Shown: piece by piece, positions 51,746-60,154 of the stretch
How the letters are laid out: every line of letters begins with the position of its first letter
How positions within the stretch are numbered: position 1 is the stretch's first letter
Source: JBPOFM01 sp041391925
Lineage (GTDB): Bacteria; Bacteroidota; Bacteroidia; Flavobacteriales; Flavobacteriaceae
Length of the DNA stretch: 64,000 bases
Assembly (NCBI GenBank): GCA_041391925.1
Contig: JAWKNA010000003.1
Coordinates: forward strand, 496,001-560,000
Reading direction: 5' to 3'
Position numbers and translations under genes: made by a program
Notes under the pieces: generated by a model
The model's database searches: none
Seen by the model: the letters and a program-made list of their open reading frames with translations, nothing else
Told to the model about the DNA's origin: nothing

Positions 51746-52759
51746 TTAATCGTCTGAAGATGCTGCCTTGGCAATTTTTCTAACCTTCTGTTCAAGTTCA
51801 TCCATAAGCTCCGGATTATCTTTTATCAAAACCTTCACTGCATCTCTACCTTGGCCCAATTTGGTGTCCTCATAACTGAACCATGAACCGCTTTTCTTGA
51901 TAATTTCATTTTCAACAGCAATATCCAAAATCTCCCCGACTTTTGAAATCCCTTCACCATACATGATGTCAAATTCTGCAGTTTTGAATGGAGGAGCCAC
52001 TTTATTTTTTACTACTTTCACACGGGTTTTATTTCCCGCAACACTACCATCGGTTTCCTTAATTTGTGTGGAACGACGAATGTCCAATCGTACGGAAGCA
52101 TAAAATTTTAGGGCATTTCCACCAGTAGTCGTTTCAGGGTTTCCAAACATCACACCGATTTTCTCACGCAACTGGTTAATGAAAATAACAGTACAGTTGG
52201 TTTTACTGATGGAACCTGTCAATTTTCTCAAAGCTTGAGACATTAGCCTAGCGTGCAATCCCATTTTGGAATCTCCCATTTCGCCTTCAATCTCGCTTTT
52301 AGGAGTCAATGCCGCAACGGAGTCAATGACAACGATATCAATCGCGCCAGAACGGATTAGGTTATCGGCAATCTCCAAAGCTTGTTCACCATTATCAGGT
52401 TGCGAAACAATCAAATTCCCTATATCAACTCCCAATTTTTCGGCATAAGTTCTATCAAAAGCGTGTTCTGCATCTATAAATGCGGCGATACCACCTGATT
52501 TTTGCGCTTCGGCAATAGCATGCAAGGTCAATGTCGTTTTTCCTGAAGATTCTGGACCATATATTTCAATAACTCTCCCACGAGGATAACCACCTACTCC
52601 CAATGCAATATCCAAACCCAACGAACCCGAAGAAATTGCCTCGACATCTACAACAGCATGGTCGCTCATTTTCATGACAGTTCCTTTCCCATAAGCTTTG
52701 TCCAATTTATCCAGCGTCAGTTGTAATGCTTTTAATTTTGCGTCTTTTTCACTACTCAT
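51746..52759 (-). CDS. recA: Recombinase RecA
   Basis: This 337-residue recombinase forms filaments on single-stranded DNA for strand exchange and SOS repair. Walker A GPESSGKT lies at about 68-75, Walker B VVIDSVAAL near 140, and loop L1/L2 segments include GVMFGNPETTTGGNALKFYASVRLDIRR. The C-terminal tail is acidic. A promoter with a normal -33 and near-consensus -7 lies upstream and a terminator downstream, so it is a single-gene unit. DprA, its loader in transformation, is encoded 6 kb away. Confidence 0.98.
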   Translation of the reverse strand: MSSEKDAKLKALQLTLDKLDKAYGKGTVMKMSDHAVVDVEAISSGSLGLDIALGVGGYPRGRVIEIYGPESSGKTTLTLHAIAEAQKSGGIAAFIDAEHAFDRTYAEKLGVDIGNLIVSQPDNGEQALEIADNLIRSGAIDIVVIDSVAALTPKSEIEGEMGDSKMGLHARLMSQALRKLTGSISKTNCTVIFINQLREKIGVMFGNPETTTGGNALKFYASVRLDIRRSTQIKETDGSVAGNKTRVKVVKNKVAPPFKTAEFDIMYGEGISKVGEILDIAVENEIIKKSGSWFSYEDTKLGQGRDAVKVLIKDNPELMDELEQKVRKIAKAASSDD

Positions 52760-52790
52760 TTTTATCTTACTTTTTCTAAATTAATTCAGG

Positions 52791-52820
52791 CTAAAGTACG
52801 ACAACTTTTAATTTTTTCAA
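52791..52820 (-). promoter_or_regulatory. Probable recA promoter
   Basis: On the minus strand TTG (52820-52818) and TACTTTAG (52798-52791) are 19 bases apart. The -7 element has one mismatch to TANNTTTG. The site fits a short leader before the recA ATG at 52759. Confidence 0.5.
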
Positions 52821-52946
52821 TGGAGCGACGCAACCTTTTTATACTTTTTGCATCTACTTAATGAGATTGGGAAATCTTGCTATGAAATCTGTCGTTCGAG
52901 AAGCGGCGCGTTTCATCTGAATCATGAACCTTTACCTTTTTGACAG

Positions 52947-53039
52947 ATGAAATTATTTAAGAAACTAGTTTTTAACAACGCATTAGGTGTTTCAGTTGCG
53001 ATTACCTTAAATGGCAACTGTAGAGCCGATGGAGGTTAG
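52947..53039 (+). CDS. Possible 30-residue small ORF in the recA-trhO gap
   Basis: ATG at 52947 is followed by 29 further sense codons to a TAG at 53037. The peptide starts with Lys-rich MKLFKKLVF, has a short hydrophobic middle, and ends NGNCRADGG. An in-frame TGA lies two codons upstream, so this is the only start. The ATG sits in the 3' arm of the 9-bp inverted repeat, which could hide it in RNA. At this length an ORF can arise by chance, and no family is recognised. Confidence 0.3.
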   Translation: MKLFKKLVFNNALGVSVAITLNGNCRADGG

Positions 53040-53103
53040 CTCGGATTGTATTTTTTTGAATATTTAAAAATTGAAAAAATATTAATAACGAGTTAGCCTA
53101 ATT

Positions 53104-53137
53104 AAAGCACTTTGGAGAGTCCAGAGTGCTTTTTTTT
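53104..53137 (+). terminator. Strong rho-independent terminator upstream of trhO
   Basis: AAAGCACTTTGGA (53104-53116) pairs with TCCAGAGTGCTTT (53120-53132) with one G-U pair and a 3-base loop, followed by a T-run. With recA reading away on the other strand, the terminator implies a plus-strand transcript from this gap. Confidence 0.88.
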
Positions 53138-53153
53138 ATCACATGACCAAACA

Positions 53154-53182
53154 CTGAATACTGAATACTTTTTTTATCTTTG
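53154..53182 (+). promoter_or_regulatory. Probable trhO promoter
   Basis: TATCTTTG (53175-53182) is a perfect -7 element, 32 bases before the ATG. A CTG at 53154-53156, a one-base variant of TTG, lies 18 bases upstream. A short direct repeat (ACTGAAT twice) overlaps the -33 region. Confidence 0.5.
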
Positions 53183-53214
53183 CACCTCTTTTAACCTTAA
53201 AACATTCGTATAGC

Positions 53215-54285
53215 ATGCAACTGTACAATACTTTGAGTGCTAAAGAAAGAGCAGAACTTATTGAACAAGCGGGAAAAGAACGCTTGACCATCTCTTTCTA
53301 CGCCTACGCCAAAATTGGCAATCCAGAACTTTTAAGAAACCATCTATTCGTCGTTTGGAACGAACTTGATGTATTGGGCAGAATCTATGTGGCCCACGAA
53401 GGCATCAACGCACAATTGTCCGTCCCTGCGGATAATTTTAATGCATTTAAAATACATCTCGACAGTATTACTTTTTTAGAGAATGTAAGACTTAACATTG
53501 CGTTAGAACATGACAATTTTGCGTTTTTAAAATTGAAAGTAAAGGTTCGAGATAAAATCGTCGCTGATGGATTGAATGATGACACATTTGATGTGACCGA
53601 TAAGGGAATTCATTTGGATGCTGAAAACTTCAATGCAATTCTTGAAGACAAAAATACGATTTTGGTGGATATGCGCAACCATTACGAAAGCGAAATAGGC
53701 CATTTTAAAGATGCTATTACTCCCGACGTAGATACATTTCGGGAATCTCTGGACATCATCGAAGAAGACTTAAAAGAACACAAGGAAGATAAAAATCTGG
53801 TGATGTACTGTACTGGAGGTATTCGTTGTGAGAAAGCAAGTGCCTATTACAAGCATAAAGGGTTTAAAAATGTCTATCAGTTGGAAGGTGGTATTATCAA
53901 TTATGTGCGTCAGGTTCAGGAAAAAGGTTTGGAAAATAAATTCATAGGAAAGAATTTTGTGTTTGATGAACGACGGTCCGAGCGCATATCTGACGATGTG
54001 ATTGCACATTGTCACCAATGTGGAAAGCCCGCCGATTTGCATACCAACTGTGCCAATGAAGCCTGTCATCTATTGTTTATCCAATGTGATGAGTGCAAAG
54101 AAAAAATGGACAATTGTTGTTCATCCACTTGCATGGAAGTCCATCATTTGCCCTATGAAGAACAAAAGGCTTTGCGAAAAGGACAAGGCAATAGCAACGA
54201 TATTTTTAAGAAAGGTAGAGCAGACCATTTACCTTACAAGAAAGATTTGAGAAATATATTTGAAATATTGAACACAAAGAAATAG
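53215..54285 (+). CDS. trhO: tRNA uridine(34) hydroxylase TrhO (rhodanese family)
   Basis: This 356-residue protein makes 5-hydroxyuridine at position 34 of some tRNAs using oxygen. An N-terminal acylphosphatase-like domain (about 20-110) precedes a rhodanese domain with the active-site loop CTGGIRC at about 199-205, in the context VMYCTGGIRCEKASAYY. A C-terminal part has several Cys/His pairs (CHQCGKPADLHTNC, CDECKEKMDNCC) and probably binds metal. This matches YceA/TrhO. Name and reaction come from the E. coli family member. Confidence 0.94.
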   Translation: MQLYNTLSAKERAELIEQAGKERLTISFYAYAKIGNPELLRNHLFVVWNELDVLGRIYVAHEGINAQLSVPADNFNAFKIHLDSITFLENVRLNIALEHDNFAFLKLKVKVRDKIVADGLNDDTFDVTDKGIHLDAENFNAILEDKNTILVDMRNHYESEIGHFKDAITPDVDTFRESLDIIEEDLKEHKEDKNLVMYCTGGIRCEKASAYYKHKGFKNVYQLEGGIINYVRQVQEKGLENKFIGKNFVFDERRSERISDDVIAHCHQCGKPADLHTNCANEACHLLFIQCDECKEKMDNCCSSTCMEVHHLPYEEQKALRKGQGNSNDIFKKGRADHLPYKKDLRNIFEILNTKK

Positions 54286-54409
54286 TTTTTTCTTAATAAT
54301 GATGCTCTTCAAGCGAGGCTAATGTTTTGATACCATTGACATAAATTTACTGTCATTGAACTAAATAAATAATCTTATCTTTACGTTTTAAAATAAATTA
54401 TTAATCTTC

Positions 54410-54432
54410 ATTCGCTATCTAAGATAACGAAT
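54410..54432. promoter_or_regulatory. Near-perfect palindrome before ricT
   Basis: ATTCGCTATCT, a central A, and AGATAACGAAT form 11-base arms with one mismatch and a single central base. There is no loop, so a protein-binding operator is more likely than an RNA hairpin. It lies 14 bases before the ATG at 54447, downstream of a weak promoter-like TTG-N17-TATCTTTA (54356-54383). Confidence 0.5.
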
Positions 54433-54446
54433 CATACATATACATT

Positions 54447-55682
54447 ATGAGTTGCAAAAGTTGCTCAACCGAAAAGGATGGACAACCAAGAGGATGCAAA
54501 AACAATGGTACTTGTGCCACAGATAGTTGCAATAAGTTGACTGTTTTTGATTGGTTGGCCAATATGTCACTTCCACAAGGACAAGAACCCTTCATTGGTG
54601 TTGAAGTTCGTTTTAAAAATGGACGTAAGCAATATTATAAAAACACAGAAAACCTTACATTAAGCATTGGAGATGTAGTCGCTACACAAGCTCAATCAGG
54701 ACACGACATTGGGATGGTAACGCTGACAGGAGAATTGGTTAAAATTCAGATGAAGCGTAAAAAAGTGAACATCAACAATGAAGAAGAAGTCATGAAAATC
54801 TATCGAAAGGCTTCGCAAAGGGATATCGATGTGTGGTCGGAAGCTAGAGACAGGGAAGAACCGATGAAGGTCAAAGCGCGTCAGTTTGCTATTGATTTGA
54901 AACTTCAAATGAAAATTTCGGATATCGAATTTCAGGGCGATGCAAGTAAGGCAACATTTTACTACACTGCGGAAGAACGTGTTGACTTCAGGGAACTGAT
55001 TAAATTATTTGCCAAAGAATTTCGGACTCGTATTGAAATGAAGCAAGTCGGATTTCGTCAGGAAGCCTCTAGACTTGGTGGCATTGGGTCCTGTGGCAGA
55101 GAATTATGCTGTTCGACGTGGTTGACCGATTTTAGAAGTGTAAGTACTTCAGCAGCAAGATACCAGCAATTGTCCTTGAATCCTTTAAAGTTGGCCGGAC
55201 AATGCGGTAAGCTCAAATGCTGCCTCAATTATGAACTGGATGCTTATCTGGATGCCTTAAAAGATTTTCCAAAAACAGACACTAAACTTTATACCGAAAA
55301 AGGAATTGCAATTTGCCAAAAAACAGATATTTTTAAAGGTCATATGTGGTTTGCTTATGAAGGAGAATGGATGAATTGGCATAAACTGACAACCGATCAA
55401 GCCAAAGAAATTATTGAACTTAACAAGAAAAAAGAAAAAGTAATGAGTCTTGAAGAATATGCTTCAGAGCTCCTTGAAGAAGTAAAATCTGATTATGAAA
55501 ATGTGGTTGGTCAAGATAGCTTGACCCGCTTTGATAGTCCAAAACGAAAAAACAAGCGTAGAAATAACAGAGGAAAGCAAAAAAAATCTGAGAACGCGAC
55601 GCAAAGCCATAAACAACATCACCAGAAAAAAAAGCAAAACCGTAAAAGACCACCAAAACGCAAAAACAACGATGCCAAATAA
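54447..55682 (+). CDS. ricT: PSP1/RicT domain protein
   Basis: This 411-residue protein has an N-terminal Cys cluster (SCKSC...GCKNNGTC...SC, within the first 30 residues), a PSP1 domain in the middle with GIGSCGRELCCSTWL and GQCGKLKCCLNYE, and a long basic, low-complexity tail (about 360-411). In Bacillus, RicT (YaaT) acts with RicA and RicF in a 4Fe-4S complex that affects RNA processing by RNase Y; Bacteroidota lack the full Bacillus setting, so the role here is uncertain. Its 3' end overlaps gldH by 11 bases. Confidence 0.9.
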   Translation: MSCKSCSTEKDGQPRGCKNNGTCATDSCNKLTVFDWLANMSLPQGQEPFIGVEVRFKNGRKQYYKNTENLTLSIGDVVATQAQSGHDIGMVTLTGELVKIQMKRKKVNINNEEEVMKIYRKASQRDIDVWSEARDREEPMKVKARQFAIDLKLQMKISDIEFQGDASKATFYYTAEERVDFRELIKLFAKEFRTRIEMKQVGFRQEASRLGGIGSCGRELCCSTWLTDFRSVSTSAARYQQLSLNPLKLAGQCGKLKCCLNYELDAYLDALKDFPKTDTKLYTEKGIAICQKTDIFKGHMWFAYEGEWMNWHKLTTDQAKEIIELNKKKEKVMSLEEYASELLEEVKSDYENVVGQDSLTRFDSPKRKNKRRNNRGKQKKSENATQSHKQHHQKKKQNRKRPPKRKNNDAK

Positions 55683-56169
55683 GAGTGCTTGGTTAGTAAT
55701 TATTCTGATAGTCTTATTGAGTTCTTGCGACTCCAATCGTGTATTTGACGAATACAAATCGGTCCCCAACGAATGGCAAAAAGACTCTATTATTTCATTT
55801 ATGGTAACGCCTCCAGACTCTATCAAGCCATATAATTTGTTTGTAAACATTAGAAATACAAATTCTTATAAATTCAGTAATTTGTTTTTAATTGTAGAGA
55901 TGGTCTATCCTCACGGCAAAACCACTAAAGACACCTTGGAATATCAAATGGCAAAGCCAGACGGTCAACTTTTGGGCGAAGGATTTACAGACATAAAAGA
56001 GAATAAATTATGGTACAAAGGCTTTGAAGAACCTTTTGTCTTCGAAGAAGTTGGTGCGTACCATATCAATATTCAACATGCCATGCGAAATAATGGGGAT
56101 GTAAATGGCGTTGATAAATTAGAAGGTATTACTGATGTCGGTTTTCGGATAGAAACCACTGGCAAATAA
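55672..56169 (+). CDS. gldH: Gliding motility lipoprotein GldH
   Basis: This 165-residue lipoprotein has a signal ending LLSSC at about 15-19. The mature part has DEYKSVPNEWQKDSIISFMVTPPDSIKPYNLFVNIRNTNSYKFSNLFLIVEMVYPHG, then a DGQLLGEG stretch, matching GldH. In Flavobacterium johnsoniae GldH is needed for gliding and chitin use. The longer open frame from 55531 lies inside ricT in another phase and is not used; ATG 55672 is followed at once by the signal peptide. Order ricT-gldH-pbp1A is typical of the group, from memory. Confidence 0.88.
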   Translation: MPNKSAWLVIILIVLLSSCDSNRVFDEYKSVPNEWQKDSIISFMVTPPDSIKPYNLFVNIRNTNSYKFSNLFLIVEMVYPHGKTTKDTLEYQMAKPDGQLLGEGFTDIKENKLWYKGFEEPFVFEEVGAYHINIQHAMRNNGDVNGVDKLEGITDVGFRIETTGK

Positions 56170-56178
56170 TTGTTCATT

Positions 56179-58494
56179 ATGGCTAAAAAGAAGACAGCAA
56201 CACAAGATTTTTCAAAATACATTAAATGGTTTTGGATGACATTTTTGGGAGGTATCTTATTCATTGTTTTATTGTTTTTACTGGCTTCTTGGGGAGCTTT
56301 TGGAGAAATGCCAGACCACACGGTTCTCGAAAATCCTAATACAAATTTAGCCACTGAAATTATTTCATCTGATGGGAAGACATTGGGAAAATTCTACTTG
56401 AATGACAATAGAACACCTGTTGATTATAGCGAACTCCCAAAACATTTGGTGGACGCCCTAATTGCTACTGAAGACGCACGTTTTCATGACCATTCTGGGA
56501 TTGATGCTAGAGGTACATTAAGAGCGATTGTCACTCTTGGAGGAGGAGGTGGAGCAAGTACTATTTCTCAACAATTGGCCAAACAATTATTTCATGGAGA
56601 AGGCTCCAAAAGCACATTAGGTAGAATTACACAAAAAATAAAGGAATGGATTATTGCCACTCGTTTGGAACGTCAATACACCAAAGAAGAAATCATTGCA
56701 ATGTATTTCAATATCTATGACTTTGGAAACAATGCAGATGGTATTCGAAGTGCCGCAAGCATTTATTTTGGAAAAGAACCTAAAGAGCTTGACCTTAAAG
56801 AATCAGCCATGTTGGTTGGAATGTTTAAAAACTCTTCTTTGTACAACCCTAGGCCACATCGTAATCCGGAAGGCACCAAAAACAGAAGAAACGTTGTTTT
56901 GGACCAAATGGAGAAATATGATTATATCAATGAGTCCACAAAGGATTCCCTTCAAAAGTTGGATCTGGGCCTACGCTATTCTCCCCAGTCCCATAAAGAA
57001 GGAACCGCAACCTATTTTAGGGCCTACCTTCAAGATTTTATGAAAAAATGGATTAACGACAATCCGAAGTCAGATGGGTCCAAATACAGTCTATACAATG
57101 GAGGTCTGAAGATTTATACAACGATTGATTCGAGAATGCAAAGATATGCAGAAGAGGCAGTTGAAAAGCATATGGCCCAATTGCAGGCCGAGTTTTTTAG
57201 GCAGAACACTCCAGAAAAAAACAAAACAGCACCTTTCGTAAATCTTTCTACCGAAGAGATTGAAAAATTGCTGAACCAAAGCATGCGACAATCTGAACGA
57301 TGGAGGGTGATGAAACGCGATGGAAAATCAGAGAAAGAAATTGTTGCGTCATTTAGCAAACCAACACCCATGACCATTTTTTCATGGAAAGGAGAGATTG
57401 ACACCATTATGAAACCAATGGATTCCATGCGTTATTACAAAACATTCCTACATTCAGGAATGATGTCAATGGATCCGCAAACAGGCCATGTGAAAGCTTG
57501 GGTGGGAGGAATCAATATGAAGCATTTTCAATATGATCATGTCAAACAAGGAAAACGTCAGGTAGGTTCTACATTTAAACCTTTTGTATATGCCACCGCA
57601 ATTGACCAATTGCATTTGTCACCCTGTGACACATTTCCCAATACGTTGACCACTATTGAAGCCAATAAATTTGGCAATCCATTACCATGGACAGCTAAAA
57701 ATTCCGATGGAAAATATGGAGGCTTTAGAACACTTAAAAATGCTTTGGCAAACTCAATCAATACCATTACAGCACGTCTGATGGACAAAGTGGGACCAGA
57801 ACCTGTTGTTCAAATGGCAAGAAATTTGGGAATCGAATCCGATATTCCGCCTGTTCCTGCCATAGCACTCGGAACTCCAGATTTGAGTGTATATGAGATG
57901 GTTGCAGCCTATGCCACTTTCGCAAATAAAGGAGTATATAACAAACCTGTGATGATTACACGCATTGAAGATAAAAATGGTACCATTTTATTTCAATTTA
58001 CACCAGAATCCAAAGATGTTTTAAGCGAGGAAGTCGCGTACGTAACCTGCAATCTGCTCGAAGGGGTTACTCAAGGAGGATCGGGCACACGCTTGCGAAC
58101 CACTTGGGCAACCAATGATCCTGTTTATAAAAAGATAATCACGGGCTATCCATATGCATTTACTAACCCTATTGCAGGAAAAACAGGAACCACACAAAAT
58201 CAAAGTGATGGGTGGTTTATGGGCATGGTGCCAAATCTTGTCACAGGTGTTTGGGTTGGCGCAGAAGATAGAGCAGCTCATTTCAAGTCGATAACTTATG
58301 GACAGGGCGCTTCCATGGCATTGCCAATTTGGGGAATGTATATGAAAAGTTGCTATGCTGACAAAACCTTGGACGTATCTACTGCCGAATTTGAACGACC
58401 CAAAGAACTCTCCATCAATGTGGATTGCAGTAAATCATCCGATGATTCTTCTTCAGATACAGAAGGTGGATTTGTGGATGAATTGGATTTTTAG
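56179..58494 (+). CDS. Class A penicillin-binding protein (PBP1A-like)
   Basis: This 771-residue enzyme builds and cross-links peptidoglycan. It has a cytoplasmic start, a transmembrane helix at about 17-37, a GT51 transglycosylase domain with ATEDARFHDHSGID (catalytic Glu about 98) and GGASTISQQLAKQL, and a transpeptidase domain with the Ser in GSTFKPF, SINT as SxN-type motif, and KTGTTQ as the KTG box. A Gly-rich link and a C-terminal acidic tail finish it. ATG 56179 is chosen. It follows gldH by 9 bases and is followed by a terminator. Confidence 0.96.
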   Translation: MAKKKTATQDFSKYIKWFWMTFLGGILFIVLLFLLASWGAFGEMPDHTVLENPNTNLATEIISSDGKTLGKFYLNDNRTPVDYSELPKHLVDALIATEDARFHDHSGIDARGTLRAIVTLGGGGGASTISQQLAKQLFHGEGSKSTLGRITQKIKEWIIATRLERQYTKEEIIAMYFNIYDFGNNADGIRSAASIYFGKEPKELDLKESAMLVGMFKNSSLYNPRPHRNPEGTKNRRNVVLDQMEKYDYINESTKDSLQKLDLGLRYSPQSHKEGTATYFRAYLQDFMKKWINDNPKSDGSKYSLYNGGLKIYTTIDSRMQRYAEEAVEKHMAQLQAEFFRQNTPEKNKTAPFVNLSTEEIEKLLNQSMRQSERWRVMKRDGKSEKEIVASFSKPTPMTIFSWKGEIDTIMKPMDSMRYYKTFLHSGMMSMDPQTGHVKAWVGGINMKHFQYDHVKQGKRQVGSTFKPFVYATAIDQLHLSPCDTFPNTLTTIEANKFGNPLPWTAKNSDGKYGGFRTLKNALANSINTITARLMDKVGPEPVVQMARNLGIESDIPPVPAIALGTPDLSVYEMVAAYATFANKGVYNKPVMITRIEDKNGTILFQFTPESKDVLSEEVAYVTCNLLEGVTQGGSGTRLRTTWATNDPVYKKIITGYPYAFTNPIAGKTGTTQNQSDGWFMGMVPNLVTGVWVGAEDRAAHFKSITYGQGASMALPIWGMYMKSCYADKTLDVSTAEFERPKELSINVDCSKSSDDSSSDTEGGFVDELDF

Positions 58495-58516
58495 GATATA
58501 ATCAATATTTTAAGCC

Positions 58517-58559
58517 AAAAGCCAATCTAAAATGATTAGAATTTTAGTTTGGCTTTTTT
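58517..58559 (+). terminator. Rho-independent terminator after the PBP gene
   Basis: AAAAGCCAA (58517-58525) pairs with TTGGCTTTT (58549-58557), and an inner CTAAAAT with ATTTTAG, separated by one mismatch. A T-run follows. It lies 22 bases after the stop and ends the ricT-gldH-pbp1A unit. Confidence 0.85.
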
Positions 58560-58593
58560 ATTTCGTATTTTTCAGACTCAAAAACAGCATATA

Positions 58594-59295
58594 ATGATCA
58601 ATAAAAAAGTTGCCAATGTCACAGAAGCAATGCTAGGTGTCAAAGACGGAATGACCTTAATGTTAGGTGGTTTTGGGCTTTGTGGAATTCCGGAAAACGC
58701 CATCAACGCCTTGGTAAAAATGAATGTAAATGGATTGACCTGTATTTCGAACAATGCAGGTGTTGATGATTTTGGTCTTGGATTATTGCTGCACAAACAC
58801 CAAATCAAAAAAATGATATCATCCTATGTTGGTGAAAACGATGAATTTGAGCGCCAGATGTTAAGCGGTGAACTAGATGTAGAATTAGTGCCTCAAGGAA
58901 CATTGGTTGAACGATGCAGGGCGGCACAATCAGGTTTTCCTGCCTTTTATACACCGGCGGGTTTTGGTACAGAAGTAGCAGAAGGAAAAGAAACACGAGA
59001 ATTTAACGGAAAAATGTATGTCCTTGAAAAAGCTTTTGATGCTGATTTCGCATTTGTAAAAGCCTGGAAAGGAGATGCCGCTGGAAATCTAATATTCAAA
59101 GGAACAGCCAGAAACTTCAATCCATCCATGTGTGGTGCAGCAAAAATCACTGTTGCAGAAGTTGAGGAATTGGTTCCTGTTGGAAGCTTAGACCCTAACC
59201 ACATTCATATCCCCGGGATTTTTATCCAGCGCATTTTTCAAGGTGAACATTATGAAAAACGAATCGAACAACGGACCGTTAGAAAAAGAAATTAA
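58594..59295 (+). CDS. scoA: 3-oxoacid CoA-transferase, subunit A
   Basis: This 233-residue subunit of the two-part family I CoA-transferase has the start INKKVANVTEAMLGVKDGMTLMLGGFGLCGIPENAINAL with the glycine-rich CoA-binding loop. It later has PAFYTPAGFGTEVAEGKE, as in succinyl-CoA:3-ketoacid and butyrate-acetoacetate transferases. It moves CoA between a carboxylic acid and a CoA ester, probably acetoacetate. The exact donor cannot be told. I chose ATG 58594 over a TTG at 58549, which lies inside the terminator. Subunit B follows 2 bases later. Confidence 0.94.
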   Translation: MINKKVANVTEAMLGVKDGMTLMLGGFGLCGIPENAINALVKMNVNGLTCISNNAGVDDFGLGLLLHKHQIKKMISSYVGENDEFERQMLSGELDVELVPQGTLVERCRAAQSGFPAFYTPAGFGTEVAEGKETREFNGKMYVLEKAFDADFAFVKAWKGDAAGNLIFKGTARNFNPSMCGAAKITVAEVEELVPVGSLDPNHIHIPGIFIQRIFQGEHYEKRIEQRTVRKRN

Positions 59296-59297
59296 TT

Positions 59298-59951
59298 ATG
59301 CTTGATAAAACAGGAATTGCAAAACGAATTGCTAAAGAAGTAAAAGATGGCTATTATGTCAATCTTGGAATTGGTATTCCAACCTTGGTGGCCAATTACG
59401 TTCGTGATGACATTGAAGTCGAATTTCAAAGTGAAAATGGCGTCCTCGGTATGGGCCCTTTTCCCTATGAAGGCGAGGAAGATGCCGACATCATAAACGC
59501 AGGGAAGCAAACCATCACCACGTTACCAGGAGCAAGTTTTTTTGATTCCTCCTTAAGCTTTTCGATGATTCGTGGCAAACATGTAGATTTGACCATCCTT
59601 GGAGCCATGGAAGTTTCTGAAGAGGGGGACATTGCCAATTGGAAAATTCCCGGGAAAATGGTCAAAGGGATGGGTGGTGCTATGGATTTGGTGGCCAGCG
59701 CGGAAAATATCATTGTGGCTATGATGCATACCAATAGAGAAGGTGAGTCCAAGCTGCTAAAAAAATGTTCGTTGCCATTGACAGGAGTGGCTTGCGTCAA
59801 AAAAATTGTCACAAATCTTGCTGTTTTGGAAGTGACCCAAGATGGTTTTAAACTTTTGGAACGTGCGCCTGGAATATCTGTTGAAGATATCAAGAATGCA
59901 ACCGAAGGTAAATTGATTATAGAAGGCGAAATTCCAGAAATGAAAATTTAA
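59298..59951 (+). CDS. scoB: 3-oxoacid CoA-transferase, subunit B
   Basis: This 217-residue catalytic subunit has DGYYVNLGIGIPTLVANY and the active-site Glu in FQSENGVLGMGPFP near residue 49. That Glu forms the gamma-glutamyl-CoA thioester intermediate. VDLTILGAMEVSEEGDIANWKIPGKMVKGMGGAMDLV is strongly conserved in the family. With subunit A it is a complete two-gene operon; a terminator lies 23 bases after its stop. Confidence 0.95.
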   Translation: MLDKTGIAKRIAKEVKDGYYVNLGIGIPTLVANYVRDDIEVEFQSENGVLGMGPFPYEGEEDADIINAGKQTITTLPGASFFDSSLSFSMIRGKHVDLTILGAMEVSEEGDIANWKIPGKMVKGMGGAMDLVASAENIIVAMMHTNREGESKLLKKCSLPLTGVACVKKIVTNLAVLEVTQDGFKLLERAPGISVEDIKNATEGKLIIEGEIPEMKI

Positions 59952-59973
59952 ATAAACTTACAAGTAAAATTTT

Positions 59974-60000
59974 AAAGCTACTTTCTGGTAGCTTTTTTTT
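59974..60000 (+). terminator. Rho-independent terminator after scoB
   Basis: AAAGCTAC (59974-59981) pairs perfectly with GTAGCTTT (59988-59995) around a 6-base loop, followed by a T-run. Confidence 0.9.
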
Positions 60001-60154
60001 GTGATGTATTTATTTGAATTTTTGTAAGAAAAATACTAAAAACATATTCTAAAAGTTAAAATTAAATGCATTTCATCGAATTATTGAGTATTTAAACTGA
60101 TTTATCCAAAATTAATTTCATATTTGTTACAACCAAATCTAAATAACCAATAAC

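Larger units (their letters stand above)
52842..53137 (+). ncRNA. Candidate structured RNA or small mRNA between recA and trhO
   Basis: The stretch 52760-53214 has no known gene, yet it carries ordered signals on the plus strand. A near-consensus -7 element (TACTTTTTG, 52842-52850, one base longer than TANNTTTG) is followed by a 9-bp inverted repeat, TTTCATCTG at 52911-52919 and CAGATGAAA at 52944-52952. Next comes a 10-bp RNA stem with two G-U pairs, 53034-53043 with 53089-53098. Last is a strong terminator at 53104-53137. The product would be about 280 nt. A 30-codon ORF starts inside the first stem. I do not recognise an Rfam-type family. It could be a regulatory RNA, a leader peptide unit, or both. 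Confidence 0.45.

Noticed and set aside
52854..52916. A 20-codon ORF on the minus strand starting in the same inverted repeat
   Set aside because: The start exists only because the repeat is palindromic. The ORF is very short and has no other support.
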